Source: Saprospiraceae bacterium (GTDB lineage: Bacteria; Bacteroidota; Bacteroidia; Chitinophagales; Saprospiraceae). From it: 34,983 nt of DNA. Of the stretch, positions 26,668 to 34,791 are shown piece after piece (the first letter of the stretch is position 1; each line of letters opens with the position of its first letter). Below the pieces are notes generated by a model. It had not been told where the DNA came from and did not search any database. It saw nothing but the letters and a program-made list of their open reading frames with translations. Made by a program: the position numbers and the translations under genes. The stretch is taken from assembly GCA_020631545.1 (NCBI GenBank), contig JAHDHB010000001.1, positions 7,590-42,572 on the forward strand, given 5' to 3'.

Positions 26668-26820
26668 TAGTTTACACTACAAAAGCATGAATTCATAATT
26701 CATAAATAAAATAGTAGCCCTAACCACAAAAATTAAATCAGTTCTCCATTTGGGTTGGGGATAATGTTTAGCCCTGCTTTTTTAAGCCAAGATTACGCCC
26801 ACACAGGAATAGTTTCTAAA

Positions 26821-29199
26821 TTATTCGGATTTTTCAATCGAGGAAATCCTCACCTCAAAATTATCCATTCGAATAGGTGCATCCCCCAAATTCAAGCCAT
26901 AAACTTTTAATATCACTCCTTGATTTTCAAACAATTCAACAGGAATTTTCGTTTCAAGATAAACCATTCCCCACGTTTTATCTTGTGTCAAAGTTCTAGG
27001 AATATTCACCGTTTGATAGTGCAACGATTTGCCTTTTTCTTCCAAACTCAACACTAAATTTGCCCTAGCACGAGGCGATTTCCAACATCTCGCCTTGGCT
27101 ATAATTTTAACGCTAGCAGCAGAATCCAACAACAAACTATCCAAGGGGTAGATAAATGTAGGCGAATAGGTCTGAGCGCCTAAAAATATAGCTTGTTGAC
27201 CAGCATAAACGACTTTGTCATCTAGTAAATCCGTTCTTGGAGTCCAATAGTTCACTCCTTGCTCGAAGTCATTTTTTGAAGAAAGCAATAATTTTTCCCG
27301 AACTACTTCTGTGGTATCTTTTTGGAATAAAGAAAAATCGTCAAAGAGCATCAATTCCCAGCGCAAACCAATTTTCTCCTTCACTACATCATAATTCGTA
27401 CATGTAAATCGGATTTTTTCAACTTGCGGTTCTAGAACTGCCATTTCGGGACGCCGAATGAAAGGATTTACCCAAATCCCAGAAGGCATAGAAGAGGGAC
27501 TCAAACGGTAACTAAGTTCCTGACCATCTGACAATAAGTAGTCGATGTAAAACGCTTCATCTTTATAAACCTTACTTTTCAACCATCGCAAAAACGTACC
27601 TTCGACCTCAAGTCCTACACGCAAAATTTCTCCTTGTTTTTTAGGAATATCTATCCATTCATCCCAAGCAGCTTCTTGCTCATAGGTGTTTGACTCCTTA
27701 ACGATTGCAGCCTTTTCCTTCTTCTTAAATAGTAAAACTTTAGTCTCTTTTCTTAGCAGTTCGTAGTGCCTAAAAATACTTAGGACGGTATGAGGTTCTT
27801 CATTCAATAAATATTTTTTATCCGTAGAGGGAAATGTACCTCCCCTTCGGTCATCTTCCAAGTGCCACAGCAGGAATTCAGGTGCTTTGTCCGAAGCAAA
27901 ATGACGAGCATTCAACTTATCCAGCTCTTCATTAAATCGCAAATACTGCAAGGTGGGACGAGGTTGCCAATTCAAATCATTCGCAGGAATATAGGCCAAT
28001 TCCCAAGGGTATGCATCCACCGTTTGCCCACCGATTTGCTCCTTCATAGAAGCAGATAATTCTAAGGATTTCAAAGCTTTAGCAGATTCCTTCTGTGCTT
28101 GCTTTTCTATTAAATCAATGTTGTTTAATAAATGAATCGTTTTATTGACTTTGAATAACGCCCAATTCCGCTCAAAATATCCGTGAACATTCGGGATATT
28201 CAAGTAAAAACATAGCAGGGAAAAACCCATTACCAACACGGGTAAAGGTCGGAGTACTTTACTGACAACCACGACAAAAGCATAGAAGAGCAGCAAAAAA
28301 CTAAAAAAGGCTTGAACATGGGAAACATCTTCTCGTATCATTCCATGTTTCCAAGCAGCAAAAAGCGGCATCGCAAAAACTAAATACAATAGAAAAACAA
28401 GTTTATTCCTTAATAGAAAGGGTAAACTCGCCCAAAGGATAAATGCTAGCCCTATCAACCACCAATTATTCGTAGGATATAAGGCAAAACCTGAAAGTCC
28501 TTTCCCCACGATTTGTGCCGTACCTGACCAAAAATGAAGTAAAGCACTAAAATCCTTAAACAGCAATAAACCTATGACTACCAAGGTTATGCTATAGGAC
28601 AACATAAATACTATCACCGTTTTCCAATCCTTTTCTACTAACCATAAGTACGCACTGTAAACACAGATGATCGAAAAAGTGATAACACCTATAGATGATT
28701 TGATGTAAAATCCGACTGCGGCAAATAATATGGCAGGCAATAACCAAGCAAAACGCTTAGTTTTATGGTGTAACAAAACCGCTGCGACGAGTAATCCCGT
28801 TAAAATAAAATCCAAAGACAAAAAGCCAACCAGAAAAAACACTAATAGACTATATAACAACCACTTGCTCCTATCGATTATCCGTCCAATCCAAAGGAAA
28901 TAAAAGAGAAAAAAACTACGCAATATAGCCGAAAACAACAAGCCTAGTTTAAAATTCTGCCCAATCGGTAGCGGATCTTTCAAAAATCCCAAAGGCCCAT
29001 AAGTAAACGTTAGCTGACCAAAGGAAGCCGTATCTTGATGAAATAGCTCATTTAATGCCCAAAAACACGAAATATCTAACCCTACACCATATATTGGGAT
29101 ATGCCAAGGAAAAGCACAAAACAATATGAGCATGCTTCCGAGAAGGGTAAAAGCTAAATCCTTTAGCAGTTGCTTAGAATATGTTTGATGTTTTTTCAA
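26821..29199 (-). CDS. Polytopic membrane protein, GT-C-like, unknown function
   Basis: This 792-residue protein has about ten to eleven hydrophobic segments in residues 15-350. A non-membrane part follows (about 360-792), whose last 150 residues (from about 640) look like a carbohydrate-binding or jelly-roll beta-sandwich (FEQGVNYWTPRTDLLDDKVV at the front, DAPIRMDNFEVRI at the end). This architecture, many transmembrane segments followed by an outer soluble domain, resembles GT-C glycosyltransferases. I see no confident catalytic motif; an acidic pair in the first loop (GLDISCFWALNEL) is the only hint. It is divergent from an FAD oxidoreductase of a type often found with cell-surface sugar genes, consistent with but not proving a role in surface glycans. 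Confidence 0.65.
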   Translation of the reverse strand: MKKHQTYSKQLLKDLAFTLLGSMLILFCAFPWHIPIYGVGLDISCFWALNELFHQDTASFGQLTFTYGPLGFLKDPLPIGQNFKLGLLFSAILRSFFLFYFLWIGRIIDRSKWLLYSLLVFFLVGFLSLDFILTGLLVAAVLLHHKTKRFAWLLPAILFAAVGFYIKSSIGVITFSIICVYSAYLWLVEKDWKTVIVFMLSYSITLVVIGLLLFKDFSALLHFWSGTAQIVGKGLSGFALYPTNNWWLIGLAFILWASLPFLLRNKLVFLLYLVFAMPLFAAWKHGMIREDVSHVQAFFSFLLLFYAFVVVVSKVLRPLPVLVMGFSLLCFYLNIPNVHGYFERNWALFKVNKTIHLLNNIDLIEKQAQKESAKALKSLELSASMKEQIGGQTVDAYPWELAYIPANDLNWQPRPTLQYLRFNEELDKLNARHFASDKAPEFLLWHLEDDRRGGTFPSTDKKYLLNEEPHTVLSIFRHYELLRKETKVLLFKKKEKAAIVKESNTYEQEAAWDEWIDIPKKQGEILRVGLEVEGTFLRWLKSKVYKDEAFYIDYLLSDGQELSYRLSPSSMPSGIWVNPFIRRPEMAVLEPQVEKIRFTCTNYDVVKEKIGLRWELMLFDDFSLFQKDTTEVVREKLLLSSKNDFEQGVNYWTPRTDLLDDKVVYAGQQAIFLGAQTYSPTFIYPLDSLLLDSAASVKIIAKARCWKSPRARANLVLSLEEKGKSLHYQTVNIPRTLTQDKTWGMVYLETKIPVELFENQGVILKVYGLNLGDAPIRMDNFEVRISSIEKSE

Positions 29200-29370
29200 T
29201 AAATAGCTTTTTTAATCACAAGTAACCTGTTACAAAAGTGCGAAGCACTCCTCTCCAAGCACCTACTTTTTTGAACACAAATAGGCGGATATGAATCCAA
29301 ATTCCCCAAATGAATTCGGGTACAACAGAAATGCTTCCACCATACTAACAAATACCTCAAGCAAAATGCG

Positions 29371-29378
29371 TAACTTTG
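29371..29378 (+). promoter_or_regulatory. Promoter -7 box of the FAD oxidoreductase gene
   Basis: TAACTTTG matches the TAnnTTTG consensus exactly, 69 bases upstream of the ATG at 29447 in a 247-bp divergent intergenic region. The -33 element is not clear. Confidence 0.45.
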
Positions 29379-29446
29379 CGCGCAAAATAAGCATTTAATC
29401 TGTAACGATAGGGAAAAACTCCTTACGTTATTCAATACATAAATAA

Positions 29447-30874
29447 ATGAAAGTAGCCGTTATCGGTGCTGGTCCAGCGGGAATTACTGCCGCTTATGTC
29501 CTTACTAAACGTGGAATTTCGGTCGATCTCTATGAAGCTAGTGACGAAGTAGGTGGTATGTCTAAAACCATTGACCTTTGGAATCAAAAAGTGGATATTG
29601 GTCCTCATCGTTTTTTTAGTAACGACTTAAGAGTGAATGAGCTATGGCTAGAAGTAGCTGGAGAAGATTATGAAATGGTGGATCGCTTGACTCGCATTTA
29701 TTACAAGAAAAAATTCTTCTATTATCCTTTAAAGCCCTTCAATGCCCTTTTCAACCTTGGGCCCATCAAAGCGGCCATTTGCTTAGGGAGTTATGTGTTG
29801 GAACGCCTCAAACCTACTCCTCAAGATGGCTCTTTTGAAAATTGGGTGACAAGTCGTTTTGGCCGACGTCTTTTTGAAATCTTCTTCAAAACCTATAGTG
29901 AAAAGCTATGGGGAATTTCCTGTAAAGAGCTAGATGCTGATTTTGCAGCACAGCGAATCAAAAAACTTTCCTTATTTAGTGCTATCATCAATGCTTTTCT
30001 TGGGGGGAGAGGAAATAAACACAAAACGCTTGTCGATCAATTTGCTTATCCAACAGAAGGAACAGGCATGATCTATAAAAGAATGGCGGAATACATCCAA
30101 GCCAATGGCGGACAAGTACACATGAAGTGCCCCGTAAAACAAGTACACACCGAGCAGCAAGTTGCCAAGGCTTTGACACTTGAAGATGGAACGTACAAAA
30201 CCTACGACCACATCATTTCGTCCATGCCTTTAACGCTCTTAGTCAACCGACTAAATGAAGCACCAGCACCTGTAAAAGAAGCTGTTAACTCCCTGAAATT
30301 CAGAGACACTGTTCTCGTATATTTAAAAGTAGAAAGCACGGATACTTTTCCTGATAATTGGCTATACGTCCATTCTCCTGACCTAAGAATGGGGCGTGTG
30401 ACGAACTTTAGAAACTGGGTGCCTCAGCTCTACGGAGAAGAAAAAAGTACCATTCTAGTCCTAGAATATTGGTGCTATCGAGATAAAGATGAGTTTTGGA
30501 AATGGGAGGACGAACGCTTGATCGATTTGGCAAAAAAGGAAATTCGTGCCACTGGTTTGATAGGAAAATCAGACATCTCTGCTGGTCATATTTACCGAAT
30601 CCCTCGTTGCTATCCCGTTTATAATCAAGGCTATAAAGAACGTCTAGAGCCTGTTGTAGATTACTTAAAAACGGTAAAAAATCTTTCGGTTATAGGGCGT
30701 TATGGCGCTTTTAAGTACAACAACCAAGATCATAGTATTTTGATGGGATTACTAGCGGCAGAAGGCTTAGCCACAGGAAAAGCAACTAATCTTTGGGATA
30801 TCAACACGGATTACGATACTTATCAAGAAGCCTCTGTTATCACCAAAACCGGTCTCCAAAAATTGGACGCTTAA
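29447..30874 (+). CDS. FAD-dependent oxidoreductase, UDP-galactopyranose mutase/amine oxidase-like
   Basis: This 475-residue flavoprotein begins with a Rossmann dinucleotide-binding motif (VIGAGPAG, residues 5-12), an acidic residue at the end of the second strand (Glu30) and DEVGG (33-37). VDIGPHRFF (about 51-59) is characteristic of a Bacteroidota/cyanobacterial group related to protoporphyrinogen oxidase and UDP-galactopyranose mutase. The C-terminal GRYGAFKYNNQDHSILMGLLAAEGL is the second FAD-binding segment. Members of this group often occur next to glycosyltransferase and polysaccharide genes. The substrate cannot be read from the sequence. It probably heads a transcript with the DUF4837 gene 112 bp downstream. 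Confidence 0.85.
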   Translation: MKVAVIGAGPAGITAAYVLTKRGISVDLYEASDEVGGMSKTIDLWNQKVDIGPHRFFSNDLRVNELWLEVAGEDYEMVDRLTRIYYKKKFFYYPLKPFNALFNLGPIKAAICLGSYVLERLKPTPQDGSFENWVTSRFGRRLFEIFFKTYSEKLWGISCKELDADFAAQRIKKLSLFSAIINAFLGGRGNKHKTLVDQFAYPTEGTGMIYKRMAEYIQANGGQVHMKCPVKQVHTEQQVAKALTLEDGTYKTYDHIISSMPLTLLVNRLNEAPAPVKEAVNSLKFRDTVLVYLKVESTDTFPDNWLYVHSPDLRMGRVTNFRNWVPQLYGEEKSTILVLEYWCYRDKDEFWKWEDERLIDLAKKEIRATGLIGKSDISAGHIYRIPRCYPVYNQGYKERLEPVVDYLKTVKNLSVIGRYGAFKYNNQDHSILMGLLAAEGLATGKATNLWDINTDYDTYQEASVITKTGLQKLDA

Positions 30875-30986
30875 GGCTAAAAAACATGCTCAAACACACC
30901 AAAACACCAAGCAGAAGCATCCATAAAAGTAGCAATACCGCTAATTTTGTAATTTGGCCATCGTTAACGACAAAACATAAATAACC

Positions 30987-32069
30987 ATGTTTCTCTATAA
31001 AAAATCCATCCTATTCCTCTTAGTAGTCGCAACACTAATGCTTTGCCTATCAAGCTGTAGTGAATCGCAACGTAAAGGTTTTGAAATCAAAAACAACGCA
31101 CTTGGCAAGGCGGGTGCAGTACTGGTTGTGGCAGAAGATAATCTTTGGAATGGCATGCTCGGCGATTCTGTCCGGAATTTCTTGGAAAAACCTTTTGGAG
31201 TCTTACCGCAAAATGAACCTTCGTTTGACATCAAGCACGTTGCAGGCGAAAAATTTAAAGGTTTTAATAAAGAGTTTCGCGCCATCGTCATGCTTGCTGT
31301 ACTTTCGGATGGACAAAATGCCTCTCGTCAACTCATTGAACTCCTAGGCCCTGAACGCGTCGAAAAGGCAAAGACGGATACTTCTTTTAATTCCATCATG
31401 CTTGAAGATTTATGGGCGAAGGGCCAAAAAATATTTTTCTTCTTTGGCCAAACGGAAGCTCAAGTAGCCGACGCCTTTTCCAAACGCCAACAAACCGTCA
31501 TCAATACGGTTTCAGCAATGGATGTTATTCAGCTTAACGCCAATAACTATCAAGGGGGGAAAAATGAGTTGTTGAATAAAAAAATCAGTGAAGACTTGGG
31601 TGTCAACATTACTTTACCCAGCAATTTTGAACTCGCCGTTTATGATAGCCTCAACCAAGCCATGTGGGTGAGAAAAGAGACCGGCAGTACCAGTAATAAT
31701 GTCTTGATTCAAACCATTCCTTACAAGGAACAAAGCCAATTGACAAGAGAAAATCTTATCGCTATTCGGGACAGCCTAGGAAAAAACTACATCACTTCTG
31801 CCGCTGAAGATGCTTATATGATGACGGACAAGAAAAACCTCGAAATCCGATACAATGAGTTGCAAGTCAATAATAATTTTGCTATTCATGCTCAAGGTAT
31901 TTGGAAGCTACACAATGATTTTATGGGAGGTCCGTTCACAAGTTATCTCGTACATCATCAAGATGGAGGAAAACTCGTTTTCATTGATGGTTTTGTCCAT
32001 GCTCCAGGGAAGCCTAAGCGACCGCTTCTTCAACAAATGGACTTGATTATCAATAGTATTAATTTTTAA
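30987..32069 (+). CDS. DUF4837 family lipoprotein
   Basis: This 360-residue lipoprotein has a clear signal peptide (SILFLLVVATLMLCLSSC, acylated Cys24). The mature part starts with KAGAVLVVAEDNLWNGMLGDSVRNFL and continues with LPQNEPSFDIKHV, typical of DUF4837 in Bacteroidota. A second conserved part lies around residues 205-355 (a predicted beta-rich region with MWVRKETG and GPFTSYLV). The family is of unknown function, commonly encoded near core genes. Its length is normal. It is followed by a 234-bp gap holding the dispersed repeat and then thiL. Confidence 0.88.
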   Translation: MFLYKKSILFLLVVATLMLCLSSCSESQRKGFEIKNNALGKAGAVLVVAEDNLWNGMLGDSVRNFLEKPFGVLPQNEPSFDIKHVAGEKFKGFNKEFRAIVMLAVLSDGQNASRQLIELLGPERVEKAKTDTSFNSIMLEDLWAKGQKIFFFFGQTEAQVADAFSKRQQTVINTVSAMDVIQLNANNYQGGKNELLNKKISEDLGVNITLPSNFELAVYDSLNQAMWVRKETGSTSNNVLIQTIPYKEQSQLTRENLIAIRDSLGKNYITSAAEDAYMMTDKKNLEIRYNELQVNNNFAIHAQGIWKLHNDFMGGPFTSYLVHHQDGGKLVFIDGFVHAPGKPKRPLLQQMDLIINSINF

Positions 32070-32111
32070 TGGCGGATTTTGAACCACATAAGAGATTTAA
32101 GAACCTAAGAG

Positions 32112-32174
32112 TTTTCGACGCTGTCGCTTGAAAAGACACCTTGACAAAGGACATAGGACAAAAGACAATCTTCA
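32112..32174. repeat. Dispersed 63-nt intergenic repeat, copy 2
   Basis: The first 36 bases are identical to 10956-10991 and the rest differ at only a few positions. Weak similarity continues downstream to a TCACACGATGCGAG motif near 32222. This copy sits between the DUF4837 gene and thiL, ending about 130 bases before the thiL start codon. Confidence 0.75.
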
Positions 32175-32303
32175 TTAGCTATTGGGATTTATTTTTTTTG
32201 TCAAAAAATTATCGTGAAAAGTCACACGATGCGAGAAAACCAAAGGGGGAATAAGCTTTGACGAAATAAAATCGACGTTGAAGAACCTATAAGTAGTATA
32301 ATT

Positions 32304-33341
32304 ATGGACGTAAAACGCACGGAACTTGGACAGTTGGGAGAATTTGGACTTATTGAACATTTGACCAATGGCCATTCTCCAAGAAACAAATCGACGATAA
32401 AGGGCATTGGAGATGATGCAGCGGTATTGGATCATGAAAATTTCCAAACGGTTGTTTCTACCGATATTATGGTCGAAAGCATCCATTTTGATTTGGGCTA
32501 TACGCCTCTAAAACACTTGGGGTACAAGGCGGTAGTATCAAATTTGAGTGATATCTATGCCATGAATGCTACGCCTAAACAAATCACCGTTTCCCTAGCG
32601 ATTTCAAATCGTTTTTCGGTCGAAGCTTTGGAAGAACTTTATGCAGGTATTTATAAGGCTTGCGATTATTATAACGTTGATCTTATCGGAGGAGATACCA
32701 CATCTTCCCTTAAGGGGCTTTTCATTTCCATTACAGCCATAGGCCAAGGAGAAAAGGATAAATTGGTTTACCGAAATGGGGCTAAAGTAGGGGATTTGTT
32801 ATGTGTTTCTGGTGATTTGGGTGCAGCCTATCTAGGCCTCCAAATTCTAGAACGTGAAAAACACATCTACAAGGATTTCCCAGAGATGCAACCCGTTTTA
32901 GAAGGCAATGATTACATTCTACAGCGTCAATTGAAGCCAGAAGCAAGACGAGATATTATCGACCAATTTGCTAAATCGCAGCTCGTACCTACGTCCATGA
33001 TCGACGTTTCTGATGGTTTGGCCTCTGAGATTAGACATCTATGCCACCAATCAAAAGTCGGTGCATTTATCGAAGAAGGAAGTGTACCAATCCACCCAGA
33101 CGCTTACCAGAAAGCCATTGATTTTCAGCACGATCCAATCACTTGTGCTTTGAGTGGTGGTGAGGATTACGAATTGCTCTTCACCATTCATCCACTTGAT
33201 GCGGATAAGGTTAAATTTATGCCCGACGTCGTTATCTTAGGGGAAATTGTAGACAAAAACGACGGCATCCACCTACATTCCAAAAGCGGTCGAAGGCATC
33301 CTATCATCGCTCAAGGATGGCAACACTTTTCTAATAGTTAA
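32304..33341 (+). CDS. thiL: Thiamine-monophosphate kinase
   Basis: ThiL phosphorylates thiamine monophosphate to thiamine diphosphate with ATP, the last step of cofactor synthesis. The 345-residue product has the full PurM-like fold signature: GIGDDAAVL (about 34-42), STDIMVESIHFDL (about 52-64), LSDIYAMNATP, LIGGDTTSS (about 130), VSGDLGAAYLGL, MIDVSDGLASEI and GGEDYELLF near the end. The Asp residues that bind Mg-ATP are present. The length is normal. No other thiamine genes are in the window; rsmG follows after 88 bp. Confidence 0.96.
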   Translation: MDVKRTELGQLGEFGLIEHLTNGHSPRNKSTIKGIGDDAAVLDHENFQTVVSTDIMVESIHFDLGYTPLKHLGYKAVVSNLSDIYAMNATPKQITVSLAISNRFSVEALEELYAGIYKACDYYNVDLIGGDTTSSLKGLFISITAIGQGEKDKLVYRNGAKVGDLLCVSGDLGAAYLGLQILEREKHIYKDFPEMQPVLEGNDYILQRQLKPEARRDIIDQFAKSQLVPTSMIDVSDGLASEIRHLCHQSKVGAFIEEGSVPIHPDAYQKAIDFQHDPITCALSGGEDYELLFTIHPLDADKVKFMPDVVILGEIVDKNDGIHLHSKSGRRHPIIAQGWQHFSNS

Positions 33342-33368
33342 GAGTTAGTAGGGAAGAGTTAAGAGTTG
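33335..33368. repeat. GTTAAGAGTT-type repeat between thiL and rsmG
   Basis: Two copies of GTTAAGAGTT start just inside the end of thiL and run into the gap. The first 18 bases match the block at 3283-3300 exactly. The element supplies the TAA stop of thiL. Confidence 0.6.
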
Positions 33369-33429
33369 CCCTTACGGCCTATTTGATGACCTTACTCCTA
33401 ATCTCTAAGTTCCAATTCCTTTAGAAAAA

Positions 33430-34056
33430 ATGAAAAAAGTAAACGAATATTTTCCTGACCTTTCAGAGCAACAAGTAGCACGTTTTGAAGCACTTGAACC
33501 ACTCTATCGGACTTGGAATGAACAAATAAATGTAGTTTCTCGTAAAGATATTGACAACATTTACTTGCATCATGTCCTTCATTCTATGGCTATGGCCAAA
33601 GTTGTTAAATTTGTTCCGGGAACGACTGTAATTGATTTAGGGACGGGAGGTGGTTTTCCAGGTATTCCTTTAGCCATTTTATTCCCTGAAGTGAAGTTTC
33701 ATTTGATTGATGGAACTCGAAAAAAGCTAAAAGTCGTGGAGGCCGTCGCAGAAGCTCTTGAGTTAGAAAATGTGAATGTACAGCATGTTCGAGCAGAGGA
33801 ATTCAAGCAGAAAGCGGATTTTGTCGTCAGTCGTGCTGTGGCTAAATTAGATAAGCTCTTTGCTTACAGTGAGCGTCTCATCAGCAACAAGCAAAAAAAT
33901 GCCTTACCCAATGGCTTACTTGCTTTCAAAGGTGGACTTGTCAAGGAAGAAATCAAACTACTAGGACGTGGTGCGTATACGGAAATCTACCCCTTGAAAA
34001 AAATGTACAAGGAGGAATACTTCGAAGAAAAATCTATCGTGTATGTCCAATGGTAG
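33430..34056 (+). CDS. rsmG: 16S rRNA (guanine-N7)-methyltransferase RsmG
   Basis: RsmG (GidB) uses S-adenosylmethionine to methylate N7 of G527 in 16S rRNA (E. coli numbering). The 208-residue protein has the family N-terminal helices with NVVSRKDID (35-42), the cofactor-binding VIDLGTGGGFPGIPLA (67-82), LIDGTRKKLK for the ribose-binding strand and turn (92-101) and VVSRAVAKLD (about 132-141). Length and motif order are normal. Known loss-of-function alleles in other bacteria give low-level streptomycin resistance. A plausible terminator follows. Confidence 0.96.
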   Translation: MKKVNEYFPDLSEQQVARFEALEPLYRTWNEQINVVSRKDIDNIYLHHVLHSMAMAKVVKFVPGTTVIDLGTGGGFPGIPLAILFPEVKFHLIDGTRKKLKVVEAVAEALELENVNVQHVRAEEFKQKADFVVSRAVAKLDKLFAYSERLISNKQKNALPNGLLAFKGGLVKEEIKLLGRGAYTEIYPLKKMYKEEYFEEKSIVYVQW

Positions 34057-34083
34057 CGAGAATTAAGAATTAGGAATGACGAA

Positions 34084-34093
34084 TTAAGAGTTG
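34084..34093. repeat. AATTAAGAGTT-type repeat remnant
   Basis: Within 34063-34093 the words GAATTAAGA and AATTAAGAGTT occur, related to the GTTAAGAGTT blocks at 3274 and 33335. The copy is degenerate. Confidence 0.35.
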
Positions 34094-34110
34094 TCGTTTT
34101 TGCTAATTAT

Positions 34111-34139
34111 CCCCTTGATTTAATGGGAAAGGGGCTTTT
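34111..34139 (+). terminator. Possible terminator of rsmG
   Basis: CCCCTT-(12 nt)-AAGGGG followed by CTTTTG on the plus strand, about 55 bases after the rsmG stop codon. Confidence 0.5.
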
Positions 34140-34202
34140 GAATTTAAAGCTGCTTACAACTACAATACTTTTTCTTAGAAGTTTATAAATGCCTTGCTTT
34201 TC

Positions 34203-34283
34203 TTATTTACTAGCAAGTCGATGCATAAAATCATCTAAAGGGTAGTCGTAATTTTCGGGCAATGTAGGAATTGTACTTGACAT
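34203..34283 (-). pseudogene. Truncated copy of the tandem array gene
   Basis: A 26-codon frame starts exactly like the neighbouring array gene: MSST, then LPENYDYPLDDFMHRL. It stops after LASK, so it lacks the charged repeats and the C-terminal tail. It lies one 443-bp period from the start of the next copy and is best read as the left remnant of the array, though a functional micropeptide cannot be excluded. Confidence 0.7.
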
Positions 34284-34348
34284 TTTGCTATGAGTTGTGA
34301 TGAATTCATGTTTTTACTCGGAATAACAAATCCTTAGAATTGGACAAG

Positions 34349-34726
34349 CTAAAAGAATTTTCGTACCATTTCAATAGGAAAATTAAGGATTTGAGCAATT
34401 TCTTCCATTGAAAATCCTCTATCTGCCAATTTTTTAATGGCAGAGATTTGATCTGTTTTGATTTTTTGGGCTTCTTCTTCTGCTATTCGCTTTTCTTCTT
34501 CTGCTATTCGCTTTTCTTCTTCTGCTCTCCGTGTTCTTTTTTCTGCTCTCCGTGTTCTTTTTTCAGCTCTCCGTGTTCTTTTTTCAGCAGCTTTTCGTGC
34601 TTTTTTCTCCTTTTTACGCCCTTTTTCGACCAACTCATCAAGTCCGAAACCGTTCACAAGTCGATGCATAAAATCATCTAAAGGGTAGTCGTAATTTTCG
34701 GGTAATTTAGGACTTGTACTTGACAT
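34349..34726 (-). CDS. Small charged-repeat protein of the tandem array
   Basis: This 125-residue protein has three parts. Residues 1-45 are a mixed N-terminal region (PENYDYPLDDFMHRL). Residues 46-86 are mostly seven-residue charged repeats: three AEKRTRR-type units followed by AEEEKRI units, predicted to form a continuous coiled coil or single helix. Residues 87-125 form a helix-turn-helix-like tail (AIKKLADRGFSMEEIAQIL, then FPIEMVRKFF). A similar tail with charged linkers ends many Rpn/PD-(D/E)XK transposase-like proteins of Bacteroidota, but no nuclease domain is present. The gene may descend from the 3' part of such a gene. Codons of the repeats are nearly identical, showing recent repeat expansion. 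Confidence 0.6.
   Translation of the reverse strand: MSSTSPKLPENYDYPLDDFMHRLVNGFGLDELVEKGRKKEKKARKAAEKRTRRAEKRTRRAEKRTRRAEEEKRIAEEEKRIAEEEAQKIKTDQISAIKKLADRGFSMEEIAQILNFPIEMVRKFF
34448..34588 (-). repeat. Internal 21-bp coding minisatellite
   Basis: Two kinds of 21-base units, one coding AEKRTRR and one coding AEEEKRI, occur in tandem inside the array gene. Units of the same kind are identical or almost identical at DNA level. The neighbouring copy has a different unit mix, including AEEEKRR. Confidence 0.75.
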
Positions 34727-34791
34727 TTTGCTGTGAATTGTGATGAATTCATGTTTTTACTCGGAATAACAAATCCTTAGAATTGGACAAG

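Larger units (their letters stand above)
25961..26820. other. Gene-free interval with several hairpins
   Basis: No coding region is seen in 860 bases of largely A-rich DNA. Inverted repeats include CGAGGC-(7 nt)-GCCTCG at 26203-26221, TTCTTGAA-(12 nt)-TTCAAGAA at 26245-26272 and the 10-bp stem at 26644-26667. The short GC-rich block around 26195-26240 stands out from its surroundings. Confidence 0.5.
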
